Assembly (NCBI GenBank): GCA_008360955.1
Contig: LUCM01010487.1
Span: 5,931-69,930 of the forward strand
Length of the DNA stretch: 64,000 nucleotides
Direction: 5' to 3'
DNA from: Fasciolopsis buskii
Taxonomy: Eukaryota > Platyhelminthes > Trematoda > Plagiorchiida > Fasciolidae
The notes beneath the pieces are model-generated. The model was not told the DNA's origin, searched no databases, and was given only the letters and a program-made list of their open reading frames with translations. The position numbers were made by a program, and so were the translations under genes. Positions 38,201-49,452 of this stretch are shown here, piece after piece; position 1 is the stretch's first letter, and every line of letters starts with the position of its first letter.

Positions 38201-41200
38201 CCCAAAATAATGCTTTTAACAAATTCCCCCCCCCCCAAAATCATTGATGGACAGCACTGGTAATCGTGATGACCAGGTGCATGGACAATTTTTTTGAGAT
38301 GGGTTAATTATAATCATTTTCACGTGCCATTTAATTGCCAGAAATCAGGGCAAATTTACGCTAGATGTTCAAAAACATGGCAATGTTTACGGCAGCTGTC
38401 GTATTTCGTTGCAAATGAAAGACCCAGTCTTACAGAGAAAGCCTGATTTGGCGGGAGTCATTTGACTGTAGTTAGTAGGACAGTCATAATATGTCTGTTT
38501 GAATCTGTTGGGCATTGTTGGCTGTCCCTGAGGACATCACCCATAAAAACCTGACTCAGCAGTTAGAGTCACCCAGGAAAGTCCAAGCAATACAGTGATG
38601 ATCCATATGTCTTTCATTTGGAAGATAGTACTTTAACCCTGAGTGCTATGATGGATATGGACCGCCGATGAGCTTTAACGTAGATGAATGTCTAGTCTGG
38701 TGCTCCGATAGTGCAAGGCTAACCGGATGATGCAAAGCTTTTGCATTGAGAATGAAGTTAGGAATTCAATCAGACAAGAAACAATTAAAAACTGTCTAGA
38801 GACGAGTTATAAAGTTTGCTAATGAAGAAACAATACTTTGATCCAAGAACCCTTTACCATACCTTCTAGAAATCCTAATTTTCAGTCTGAAAACTATCGA
38901 ATATTACCACCCGTGTAATTTACTACCAAAAAATACCCGAATGAGCTCGAAGGAAATAGGCAGAATCAACTGAACAGATTTTCGTTTGGCTAATCGTAGT
39001 CTTGTAAATGCTTGGCATCGTGCAGGACTCAGATGCACGAAAGGATAAACTACAGTTCCGTTGGTCTAAATCCGACCTAGAATGTGTACTTGTGAAATTC
39101 ATCTAAATGAATTTTATCTAGCAAGAAAGCATAGTCCACACAGATGTCGCAGTTTTAGAATAAACCGATATTTTAACAACTAACTTTAGGGGAATATCTG
39201 TATTGTGCAAAGCAATTTCCCTAGCAAGCGGACAAATGTTTGTGGAGACAACCACCACAACCGAAAGTAAGCAAGAAATTTTAGAAACACGAAGTCCAAA
39301 ATGTACGTACGTACCTAGTTTTAAAGATAGCTGATGACAAAAAAAGGGAAAAATGTTATCCGTTGCGACTGAATGACTTCGATTTTTACAAGTAGTTTGC
39401 TTTGGGCATAGCGATTGCTACAGCAAAACGAAAGTAGCTTAATGATTAGCCAAAAACTAGAATTGGGTGGGCTTCAAATATTTTTCCCATTAGTTGCATT
39501 GGCGCATAGACAGTCAGTGTTATTTCAAAATAAACTTTACTAACTAAAAAACAACATTTTTTGTGTTATACTCCCATCAGCTGACATATGACAATTGTAG
39601 TAAGGTATCTAGTTTTAATACCAGCTATATGGTGTATTCTACAAATACTGCCCCTTTGCTTACTTTCAATCTTCTGCGTCCCCCCACCCTCAAACCACGT
39701 TGTTGGGGGCATGTGGTCTGTAGGAATTCTCGTGTTATGTCTATACAGTTTCTGAGAGCTGCTCCTAGAATCTGATCAAACTCATCATGCACAGTCAGAA
39801 AACCTACTTTAAAGCATCTAAAGCCAACCAGTAGACTGGCATCGATCAGACGGACAACCTCGTGCCGTCTAAACATGAGTCTGAGTCTTCACACCACGGG
39901 TCAAGTTCTTCGCCTGAGAGCCTTCTGGTGGCTGCGTATCCCTTCTTCAAAATGATTTGTATCTTCATTTTGTTAATAAAGGGAGCAACATAATATGATG
40001 TACTGGTGAAAACAAAAGATATTTTACCGAGCAAGGGATATCTTGGGAACATACCTCAGTCATCAATCTTTCTGCAGAATCTTTATATTCTTTTAACTTG
40101 CTTGTCAGTTCTCCTGATTTTTCTTGGATTGCTTGGTAGTAGGATTTCGCCTCACCTAATTCATCTTCAATCTGAGACTCCTGGTAGAAACGTTTTGCAT
40201 CTCTGGTTACATTTGCTGACAACTCCATAAGACAATTTAAAGTCCGAGCAGCAGATCGTAAGTTGTATTCCGTGGTGGCTGCCGGTCCCATAATGATGGT
40301 GTGAACCAATTCAGCACCTAGATACGACTGGCCTACATTGAGCGCGAGACTTGGAACAAGCAGAAGTAACAAACACCGGAAACGTTTACATAAAACGGCG
40401 GAAATTGTAATCGTGACGCGAATAAATACTGTGGCCAGAAAAGCCACTTCTTTGGCTACCAACAGAGAATCTTCTTGAACTTTCAGGATGGTACCCTTCG
40501 CGCTGGAGGATGGGACTTTAAATTTCGTAGGCACAAATGCGCGAACCAAAATTTGGGACACAAGGAAACCGAAAATTGCAAAAAATACCCAGCGAATCAT
40601 GTACATTAGGAGGCCCCCATAGACTATATTGGCTTCAGGTTCATGTAGATTGTTGTTATCTGTGTAGATAATCGCCTCCACTAATGGGAACGTGCGACGC
40701 AGGAACCGTCGGAACGAATCCCATTGAAGACTTCCGGATCGATAGTTGTTATTTCGCTGGATGCGGCGAACAAATGTTATGTATTGTTTGTGCTTGTCAC
40801 GTAATGTCCAACCGATTTTCATACCAAATTCTAACCATCTCGCTTTTGTCTTAACAAACGCATTTTGTATGCTAGATAACTGTCCGAATAGTGCAATATT
40901 CTGACAGGCAAATAAAAGTCGGCGATTGGTAATGTAGCCACACTTGCCTCGTGAGTTGTCGTTGGAAGCATTATATTCGTTCTCCGCAGCTTTTCTCGCT
41001 GGCACCGGCTTGTGTGAATGAAAAGCGAAAAAACAGCAACCAGCCTGAAGAACATGCAAAACAATATCAATGGTGAAAGTTGTGAAAATTGTTTCGGACA
41101 ACTCTTCATAGATGTGATTATTCATGACCTCCACACAACCCCGGGGATATACAGGCGCATTCTGGTATTGGAACATAATAGGAATGCTCATCAGATGAAT

Positions 41201-44200
41201 TCTTCTGAGTCGGACAGCCTGCAAACTACACAGTACAGTTTTCTCAGACAGGCAACAACTTGGAGGCAAGTAAAGCTTTATTGTATGCCATGGTTGATAG
41301 CCATGTCCACGAGGATGCCATGTATCATTCCAGTCGTCCCGTCGAGGATCCGTTCCCAGCCAGTCACTTAAAGATGTAGCACCACAACACCGGTAGATCC
41401 TTTGCAATGATTCCAAGTAATCTGTGTACTGTTGAACCAGATCCGCTGTTAAATAGAAAGAGAAATGCTAGGAGGATACCAACTCCGAACGTGGATTATG
41501 TACAGCAGTCTTACAGTAAATCTACAAAAATATGAGCGCGTTTTTAACTGATCTTCGTTTAAATATGTTTTCGAGGTGATATGCTCCTGGTCTCATCCTG
41601 ATATTGTTAATCTAATTGCCTCAGACAGTTCTTTGGCTAGAGTTTTTAGAGTCTTCGTGGAACACATGGACCGAGCACCCTGAATCACCTGCCAGTCATC
41701 ACTTGTGTCGGGAAACGGCCAACAAGGAAATCGATCTGTGAGGGTACAAAACACCTTTTCCAACCAAACTACCTTTCAAATTCCGAGGCCTTTCCCGCTG
41801 ACTGGTTTCTGCGGCCCTATAACCTGAACCTAATCTCAAAATTCTAAATACGGTCCTTCCGCTGTCCTCCAAAAAATGCATTTTCCTGAATCCTTTCACA
41901 CGACCGGTCTTATTGCCGCTGTATAGACTAAATATTTAAGCAATAAGTGAATTTATTGTCGACTCTAAGTACGTTTACAATTGGTGAAGACCAAGAAAGC
42001 CATATTTTTGTATGATGACAGTTCATCTGGTATACTACTGGGGCGTGAAACTACCCAGGCAGCCAAGCCCGTTTGCTTTCGTTAGCTCATTTTGTACGAG
42101 AACAAGATTTTGCGTTCAGCCCATCCTGTCCTGTAATAACATTTTACGTTTGGGAGATGAAAAGGGCGTCCCGAACATGCGTTACCGTTCAGGCAATGGA
42201 TAGCAATAAGTTACTTGCTTGAACGTTCATTCTGAAGCAGAAAGTCGCATGCGTATTCCAAATGAGGTAATATACCGCCTGAGTTAATATCAGTGTTTCT
42301 AATTGCATAGGGCGATGTTTTCAGTCTTTTCAATTGCAAAGTTGAGTAGGACAGGGGAGAAAAAAGAGGAAAGGTTACCCAATGGGGTCAAACAATTCAA
42401 TTGTGGCAAGCTGAATGTTCCCTGAGATCGTTTTCCATTTCGGGATAAATTATCGTATTCATATGTATGAGAGAAAATAAGACCAAATAAATGGGAGATC
42501 CTCAAAGAAATTGGAGCCTGGAGATATAATAAAGCGCCGGGCTCCAATAGCGTACTTGAAGGCGGGGGAATGGAACCCGTCAGAGAAATTCAAATTTCGT
42601 TCTAAAAGTTTTGATACTCCGGGAAATTCCCCTCTTCGTAGAGGAGTCACTCCTTGTCCAAATTTTCATAAAGGGCCTGCGCAATGGCTGCGCTAACCAT
42701 AGAGTATTAGTCTAATTCCGATAGGGTCAAAAATGCCTGCGTGCGTCTTTCTTCGCAGTTTGCTCAACAACCGTGGGACAAGCTAGGTTTTGCGCTGGTT
42801 GTGGATGCACTGATCAAATCGCCATCCAGCAGGTGATAGAGCACCGTTCTAATTTCCTTTGTTTAGTGGGAAATAGAGTAACTAAGCAGTATGTGTCGGT
42901 TCTCAACAGTTGTACGTTGGGTCGGACACGGGCTTGTGGACGACTTTCACCATCTTTCGTCGCCTCCAGTAGAGTACGGCAGGGATGCCCTATATCCCCA
43001 TTTCTTTTCAGCTTTTTCACAGAGGATGTTCTGCCTTATTTGGCCTTTTAGACCGCGAAGTTGGACTCCTCCCAGAGAGCAGAGATTTGGACTTGGGGTA
43101 TACGGATGATATGACCTTGTTGAGTGAAAATACACAGGCAATTCAACGCAAGTTGGACCACTTGGCGATTGAGGTATCCAGGTACGGTATGTACTTTGCA
43201 CTTCCAAAGTTCAAGATAGTTCTTCAAGACTGGGAGTCACCTGTGCCTGCATTCACCCCTTGTGGTGACCGATTAATGGTGGTCAATAGCTCCAAGAACC
43301 TCGGGAGCCTGGTCACACCTGGTGGAGGTGTTGCAGAGGAGGTCACATCACGAATTGCGAAAGCCAGAGCAGCTTTCGCGCACCTGCAACACTTGTGGCG
43401 TCGCCATGACATCCGGTTTTCCCTCAAGGGAAGGGTGTACAATGCCACAGTTCTTAGCGTTCTCATTTGCGGTTGCTATACCTGGTCTCTCCGTGCTCAG
43501 GATCCCCGGGGACTTTCGCTGTTTGACCACCGATGTCTCGAAGCATTGCTTGTGTCTGGCGACAGTCGTTTTTTGACTGAGATAATTGCTCTATGTTGCT
43601 TTTGCCTGCCCGTCGTCTCCCATTTTGGGCTCTTTTTGGACATGCTGCGCAAGACTTGAAAGAGTGACGTGGAGGCGAGGCTATGACTTAGCGTAGAGCT
43701 GTGAAGAAACTGTCTTCGGCTTTGGCCTCGGTTGGTGCTTCGTGCCTTCCTGGCTGGGATTCAAGAGATAAGGATTGCTGTTTGTTAGAGACGCTAAGAG
43801 ATATGGCTCAGAACCTAAGTCAGTGGCGCAAATGCTGTGTGGTCTGTGTGTATTAATCATCCTAGTACACGTAATCCGGAAATAACAAAAAATCTTAAAA
43901 TGAGTATGGTGAATGCAAGACACAATCGATTTGGTGTGTTTTAATATTTTTTCCCTCCTTATTTGTCCACATTCTTTGAAGTTCCAATCTCATGTTGTAT
44001 TGGCATCACGCTTGTTTATCACGCCGGTATATATATTTATATCATTACAGCGATTGCGATGCAATGAGACTTTTTCTTTCTTGCGAGAGTGTCCTTCCCA
44101 TTATCGAAGTAAAGCAGTTCACTGATTTAAGAAGATTGTCGCACCATAACGGGCGATTTTAGATTGTCAGGTAAGCGGAGACCACAGGTGACGTCTAGCA

Positions 44201-46447
44201 TAGACTGGGTGATTTTGTACTTCTCTTTCTGTCATCGAGGAAGTTTGGTGTCGGTACTGAAATCATAGGCCACCAGTAACAGCCTGTCGAATACAAACCG
44301 GCGGGGATCGACATAATTTTTTTCTGTCCATCAAGTAGACTGTAGGTATTAGTGGGCCGGCCCGTGATCGTTACGATTGCTACTTTGCAAAAAATGCTCG
44401 AAGGTTACGGGGAGGAAGGTACATTATATAAGGGGAGAGGGAGTCAAAAGAGAAAGACAATTCACGTCCAATGTCCTTATAGTGATTTGTCTTATTTGTC
44501 AACATCTGGATCTTGGTCGTGATTGTCACCGTGGTCTCATTGTTTTGATGATGAGAAATGGTTTAATTAATCTGTTCATGGCCCGGCTTATGCCTTCAGA
44601 CAGTCCTGTGTAAAGCGTGGTACTCTTTTTACTAATGTTTATTTCGTGAAGCGTCTGTTTCAGTTCTCAGAGTGGGGCTAACGGGGATATCTCAGCGGGT
44701 TATCCACTAGGCGGGAACAGTTTAGTGACTCTCCGCTTATCAGGCTTGAAGATAGTAATTGCCTCAAGGCACTTGTGAAGTGATCCATCATGAAGAGAAT
44801 GAGGCAGTTCCCAGGTTGCAACTACTGATTCCACCAAGTCCGTTTGGACAATTTCTTTGGGAACGCTGACTGGGCAGTTTGCAGAGGTGCACAAATTGTG
44901 GGATGATGATTTTCCAGTTGGGCAAAATCTACACAAGAGTTGCAAAATTTGCCACGTCGTACTTCTTGTAGCGACATCAAAAATGGCGATATCCTATGGT
45001 TTATTTTGACCAAAGGAACCCAAATCCTTTTAGAATATCAGTGTGTACTTCAAATAAAGGAACCAATCTCCGGCGATCACCAAAGAAATCTGTTCCAACA
45101 GCCGGATTGCACTGACCCTAGTTAATGGCTAAATCTATTGAATACCAAAACAGCTTCCAGAGGACCAAAGGCAACCATGAACAAAGATAAGACTGAGTAT
45201 GATAACCTTTGCGGATTGGCTATAGACCATCAAGAAAGCTGATGAATAAATCAGTCAACCATTGGCTCACAACAGACGAATTCCTTGTTACCCTACAAGA
45301 GGCCGTTTGGCGATGCATGAGCTGAATACGCAAACTAGAGACAGTGGGGACTCTAAATTGCAAATTATTCCTTAAAAATTCCCACTGAGCACATTGAGAA
45401 AACACAATTTGGCGAACAGGCCCGTTTTCAATCCTTCCTAAAGTGAACTGTTTCAAATATATAGTGATGTAATAGCACATGGATTTAAATCCAGGAAGTT
45501 CGTTCGTTCTCTTTTAGTGAAAAGAAGGAGTAGGAAATTTAGGGAAGATAATGCAGATACGACTAAACTCAATCATTTTGAATTAGGTCATGAAAAAGGT
45601 GTTCAGTTTAAGGTCCACAACTTATTTCTAAAGGAGGGTATTCCTTAGTAACACTATGACGTACTACTGTACAAAGTATTCTGAAAATTGAGAGTGATTT
45701 AGTAAGCGGTTAAAATCTTGCGAATTTCGTTGGCTTCATTGTTTTCCTTTAAGAATTACGATTGATATTCGTGTTAATATTGCAACAATCTATAATTTTC
45801 TCATTATTGTTTCTGTTGTCAATAATTTCACATTAATCTAAACTAAAGAGTTAGAAAAATGCAGGGACTGAATATGGTCTATTTACTAGGTAATTTGGCC
45901 ATCGTGAGTGGTGCGTGCATGAATAAAATAGCTACACCTACACTCAGGCCTTTTAGGCACTCCGTGGTTTTCCTCATGCGATGACTTCTATAGGCTCACC
46001 TGAAGTACAGCGATTTCGAATTTTCGATAAAACTTCCAACCAGTGTGATTCCAAACTGTTTTTCGTTTGTCCCATATCATCAATGAGGTAGAGGAGTACG
46101 CGAATAACATAGAATGGCATTGCCAAGATATACGGCTGGAGTAAAACATGCCAGATTGTGAAAGAAATTGCTCGACACAATCGATCACGAAATGGTGTAA
46201 ACTTAGGGGGGAACAGAGCAAAAGCGTAAGCCGACAGCCAATAAATCAAGCAAATTAATCCGCCAGCTATTTGAAGAGATGCCTTACGCTCCAGTCGGGA
46301 TTTAATTTGATCATGCAGTGTTATGCGTATTCCTTTGATATTCGGCTGAAAGTCATTTGGCAAAGCGATGTTTTTCAAAAGGATTCCTTCGAAAAGTGTA
46401 CCAAATGTTGCAACAAAGCCCAGGAGACAAAGGTGTTGATGCCACAT
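33407..46447 (-). CDS. Predicted peripherin-type tetraspanin / DCST (DC-STAMP domain, RING-like) fusion protein, three exons
   Basis: The model joins 46447-46000, 41445-40055 and 35203-33407 and gives about 1,211 residues. Seen in the sequence: the exon borders are CTTCAG|GTGAGC with TTTCTATTTAACAG|CGGAT (phase 1), then ACTGAG|GTATGT with CATTCCCGTAG|GTTATG (phase 0), and all phases fit. Residues 1-293 have tetraspanin layout, with membrane segments near 7-25, 59-79, 107-124 and 267-291. The large loop has C147, C169-C170 (CCG), C213-C214 (PPSCC), C222 and C253, the seven-cysteine pattern of peripherin/RDS. Residues from about 316 to the end match DCST1/DCST2 proteins, with further membrane segments, a DC-STAMP domain near 876-1094 and a RING-like cluster at 1143-1184. 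Known of the families: DCST proteins act in sperm for gamete fusion, and human DCST1 also acts as an E3 ligase. The fused function is inference. An upstream exon before 46447 is possible, because an AG and an in-frame TAG directly precede the ATG. Confidence 0.8.
38226..38236 (+). repeat. Poly-C tract
   Basis: Eleven consecutive C residues lie within the intron. The tract is a likely site of length variation or sequencing error and has no evident function. Confidence 0.8.
38493..38724. repeat. SINE-like repeat, copy 2
   Basis: This is the partner of 27763-28001 in the same orientation. The clearest block is ATGGACCGCCGATGAGCTTT (about 38656-38675) followed by a GTCTAGTCTGG motif and GTGCAAGGCTAACCG. 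The B-box-like T-arm sequence of copy 1 is not preserved here (ACTTTAACCCTGAGTGCT). The repeat lies in intron 2 of the fusion gene. Confidence 0.5.
40055..41445 (-). CDS. Exon 2 of the fusion gene: tetraspanin loop and TM4 joined to DCST N-terminal half
   Basis: This single open exon of 1,391 bases encodes residues 150-613. It starts after a strong acceptor (GCATTTCTCTTTCTATTTAACAG region) with the split codon G|CG. Residues 160-253 carry the tetraspanin loop motifs: RCCG at 168-171 with DW at 177-178, LPPSCC at 209-214, C222 and RGC at 251-253. A hydrophobic TM4-like segment follows at 267-291. Residues 294-427 form a basic linker with aromatic and arginine-rich helices. DCST sequence is then recognisable in membrane segments near 428-450 and 483-501, in FRCLLLLLVPSLALN at 505-519, and in a MGPAATTEYN block at 535-544 that corresponds to the conserved GPxxN region, followed by C554. 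The end (565-613) is a charged helix that continues into exon 3. The key point is that no stop, frameshift or intron separates the two families here. Confidence 0.9.
41446..45999 (-). other. Intron 1 of the fusion gene (4.55 kb, phase 1)
   Basis: On the minus strand it begins GTGAGC after CTTCAG and ends TTTCTATTTAACAG. It contains an RTE-like reverse transcriptase remnant on the opposite strand (42786-43856). Between the remnant and exon 1 (43857-45999) I see only short, unrecognised frames. Confidence 0.75.
42786..43856 (+). mobile_element. RTE-like non-LTR retrotransposon remnant (reverse transcriptase, broken)
   Basis: Read on the plus strand in shifting frames, the blocks appear in the proper order. 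They are GCTDQIAIQQVIEHR (usual 'xTDQIxxLRQxLExR'), SSRVRQGCPISPFLF from about 42963, YTDD at 43099-43110 in place of the usual YADD, KNLGSLVTPGGG, ARAAFAHLQHLWRRHDIR and LKGRVYNATVLSVLICGCYTW. The end near 43700-43853 reads ALASVGASCLPGWDSRD and LRDMAQNLSQWRKCC, with TAA at 43854-43856. An in-frame segment between the first two blocks, including the motif A aspartate region, appears to be missing. The copy lies antisense within intron 1 of the DCST fusion gene. RTE-like placement rests on motif style; identification as reverse transcriptase is secure. It is not functional. Confidence 0.88.
46000..46447 (-). CDS. Exon 1 (or first recognised exon) of the fusion gene: tetraspanin TM1-TM3
   Basis: The exon has 149 codons plus one base, from ATG at 46447 to the donor CTTCAG|GTGAGC. 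Three hydrophobic segments fit tetraspanin TM1 (LLGFVATFGTLFEGILL, about 8-24), TM2 (IAGGLICLIYWLSAYAFALF, 60-79) and TM3 (about 107-124). A short first loop (25-58) follows TM1, and a basic loop with PFRDRLCR follows TM2. This spacing is like peripherin. The end, IRNRCTS, supplies C147, the extra loop cysteine of the peripherin/RDS class. The N-terminal tail before TM1 is only about six residues, shorter than usual. Since TTAG lies immediately before the ATG, the true start could be in an unseen upstream exon. Exon calling rests on the phase match, the splice site and the fit to the next exon's loop motifs. Confidence 0.7.
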
Positions 46448-49400
46448 CTAACTGCATATGTGTTGACTTAAATGGCGTTCAAACACGCGACGTGATCGAT
46501 TGTTGCACGTGGTCCTTGAGCTGTTTAATTTTGTATGGAACGTATGAAACCAGTGAAAGATTAGACTGCATGAGTAAATGATCAAACATTTCATGAAGAA
46601 TATGACCGTATGAGGCAGCTTTCTTACTGTGCAAATTTGAGGCTGCCAAATCAAATCTTATGAGATTACATAGTTGTTTTTAGATACAAGCTGCATCGAT
46701 TTGGCTTGGGTCTAGCAGAATGTACTTAACTAAGAGCAAACTGGATAAACAAGGCGAAATTACTGGACAGTGGAAAGTGAGAACTTACGAAGGCGTGTAA
46801 ATTCGACGTGTTTTAGAGGAACTTAGCCAAGATAAGGACATTCACTCAACAAAATTCCGGTTGAACTTGAGCATCGGGTCTCACGAGATCCTCCCACGCG
46901 ACCGTTGGGGATCTCAGCTGCAATGACTGATTGTCACATTCAGTAGCTTATTGTCATTTGAAATATTTTTCGTTTACGTGCTCGCTTTAATTGTATTTCT
47001 GATATTTGTTATCTACCAATTTTCGTCCCTTTCTCGTCCAAGTACTGGATGATGTAGGCCAGGAATAGGAGTACTAAGCCAGCGGTCCATGAATGTTTGA
47101 CAAAAGTAAATAGAACTGAACATTTTAACCTGGTTATATAAATCGTTTCAGCAGTGATGTGAGCCACGAACTTGCAGTTATGAAAAATTAAATCAAATTT
47201 GTTAACAATAGCTGAAGCTTTGCATCCCATAAGACCAAATGTTAACTCCCTGCTAAAAAGATTATTTTGAAAACAGAGAAAACCCACGTGTTCACACAAT
47301 GAATCCTAGCCTTAGGATCTGTTGAGTGTAGATCGCTTACATTTTTGTTGTTATTTTGATAGAAAAGCGACAAGCGGGTAAAATTCATGCTTATCGGAAT
47401 CCAGTTGTACAGGACAGACGTGGGCTTGAAAATGGATGCCAACTTGGTAATTTTGGTCCAACCTTGGTCAGTGTTTCTGCGTAATTCTGGACATCTTTAT
47501 CATGACAATAAGTGATGATGAAATTATATTGTAGAAGTTAAACACCTATTTACATCTCAGCTAAGGGATGACGCAATTCAAATTAATCTTATTTACAGAT
47601 AAGAAGAACAGAAAAGTGAACAAAATTTTTGAGCTGGTTTTGCAAATTTATGGCCAATGTGACGGACAAAAGTAAATTTGCACTAAGGAAGTGGAAACAT
47701 CCAGTTGACTACCAGTCGGGCAACACTTCACAGCGCACAGGTTTAACAATTTGGTGGAGAGTTTCGCAAACATAATCCGATCAACAAGCATTCTTCCAAG
47801 CAAGTTTCCCGAACCGATCCCCTACTCGTTGTTGTTTTTTGGTTGCCGCCATAGTGTCTAGGTCAAGTGAATTTGACGTCGTTTTTGCAATGCCCAAACT
47901 TCAGTATAAATATTTGCATACAAATGAATTCAACCTGTCCAGTGCAAATGTTTTTCTTTGTTGTCTTTAAAGGAACATGTATCGTCAACTAGTTTGTGTT
48001 GAAGCCGTTGACGACTGCCTGGCCATCTATCCCTTATTACTTTCTTCCGTGTTAAAAAATCAATGTGTGCCATCTTCCCAAGTGAGTTTGCAGCCAACAA
48101 AAGTCCAACAAGAGGAGATGTTGAAAGGCGGTGGAAGTATTTGATCCCGCCAGCTTAAGACTGAAAGACCACGATGTTAATTGCTTGGGTGACTGCAATA
48201 AACCGTCATGCTGGTTGATTAACTGGCTACGCACACCTTTCTAAATGTGACTTTCCTGAAATGAGACTGAAACCAATAGAAACAAACATTCTCCAGCACA
48301 TGGGCTTCAGCCTCCTGATGATGTCTAGTGTGATCATTGACATGTGAAAGGCAGATATTTTACCGACAGTGTTTTGTACTCTAAGTTGGTCAGCAAAATA
48401 ACTGTGCCATAACTCAGTTATCGAGTAATGAACTATGTCGATTGTATATCAACTAGGTGATGAAATGTTCACTGTTCTTCCATATAAGCCACATCATTAC
48501 TAGACAGTATCGTTCAAAGTGATACGCACTGTGGCTTTTAACAAAATAGTTTGCCCATTTGGGGTTTTATTGCAATTAAGATAGCTTGAGAAATCTTCCT
48601 ACAGCCCGAATATCAGTAACTAATGCTTATTATTTCACACTACTTAGCTTGCTGTAATGCTATCACCAATTTTGTTAAAAAGTGAGACAGGATATGTGCA
48701 ACGTGCCCATCACATCAAGAATATAAATCAGTGAAAACAATAGTTCTGAAATATTCCAAATTTTGATTGCAGTTTACAGGAAAACATAAAACCAAGGAGG
48801 TAGAGTAATTATAATGACATCCTTGATTTCTGTGTATTTGTTTGTAAGCCTGCGATCACATGATGGTGTAATGCGAAGTGGAATCGGTTAAGATGGCTTC
48901 TTTTAGCTAAATGCGATTGAGGTATTCTGTCACCGATGTCACTCGTTCCTTGTCATGTCAGTGTCACTGTGTTATGCATGCGTGTGCTTCTGCTGATATA
49001 AACCAAGTTAAGTTTGCATCATGAACCAAAAGTTTTGCACACAAAAGTCCGCTCTTAAAATAATGGAACTCCGAAAATTCTGACTGCTTTATCAACATTT
49101 AATTAGACTGATTAGACAGTAGTTGACAAATGACCCTAACTAATTGGTTGGTGTATAATTTGCGACGGGGTTCTGCCGGGTGTGCGAGGGCGGTGCTAGA
49201 GTTTGTCGTTGATTCGTCCGTATAGATTCCGCAAGACTTGTGAGTAGCGTGTGAGATTGACTTTGCTACACGTTTCACGCAGGGACCAAGGGCCTAGCAT
49301 GCACTGGAATGTTTGTCCTTGGAAAGTACACAGAATGGAAAACCAACATCAATCGAATGTCAGAGCCACAGGCGGAAGCAGTAATCACGTCAATGGTAGG

Positions 49401-49449
49401 CGTCCACCGGCAGTTTATAAATGATCTGTCATTTAGGATCTTTGGACAG
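46448..49449. other. No supported gene; upstream region of the fusion gene
   Basis: This is the region 5' of the first recognised exon. A minus-strand frame at 47299-47009 has a hydrophobic end, but no splice path in the right phase to 46447 was convincing. No promoter motif can be asserted from sequence alone. Confidence 0.35.
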
Positions 49450-49452
49450 ATA

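Larger units (their letters stand above)
35204..40054 (-). other. Intron 2 of the fusion gene (4.85 kb, phase 0)
   Basis: It begins GTATGT after ACTGAG and ends CCGTAG before GTTATG on the minus strand. Contents seen are a SINE-like repeat at 38493-38724 and an 11-base C run at 38226-38236. No additional exon with convincing borders was found. Open frames at 37523-37958 (plus) carry no known motif. Confidence 0.8.

Noticed and set aside
41590..41710. Open minus-strand stretch in intron 1 resembling a small exon (DDWQVIQGARSM...)
   Set aside because: It has no proper donor, and including it would break the phase-1 match between exon 1 and exon 2.
47009..47299. Possible N-terminal exon of the fusion gene with a hydrophobic stretch
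   Set aside because: It has no convincing donor in a phase that joins to 46447, and the tetraspanin TM1 is already supplied by the exon at 46447-46000.
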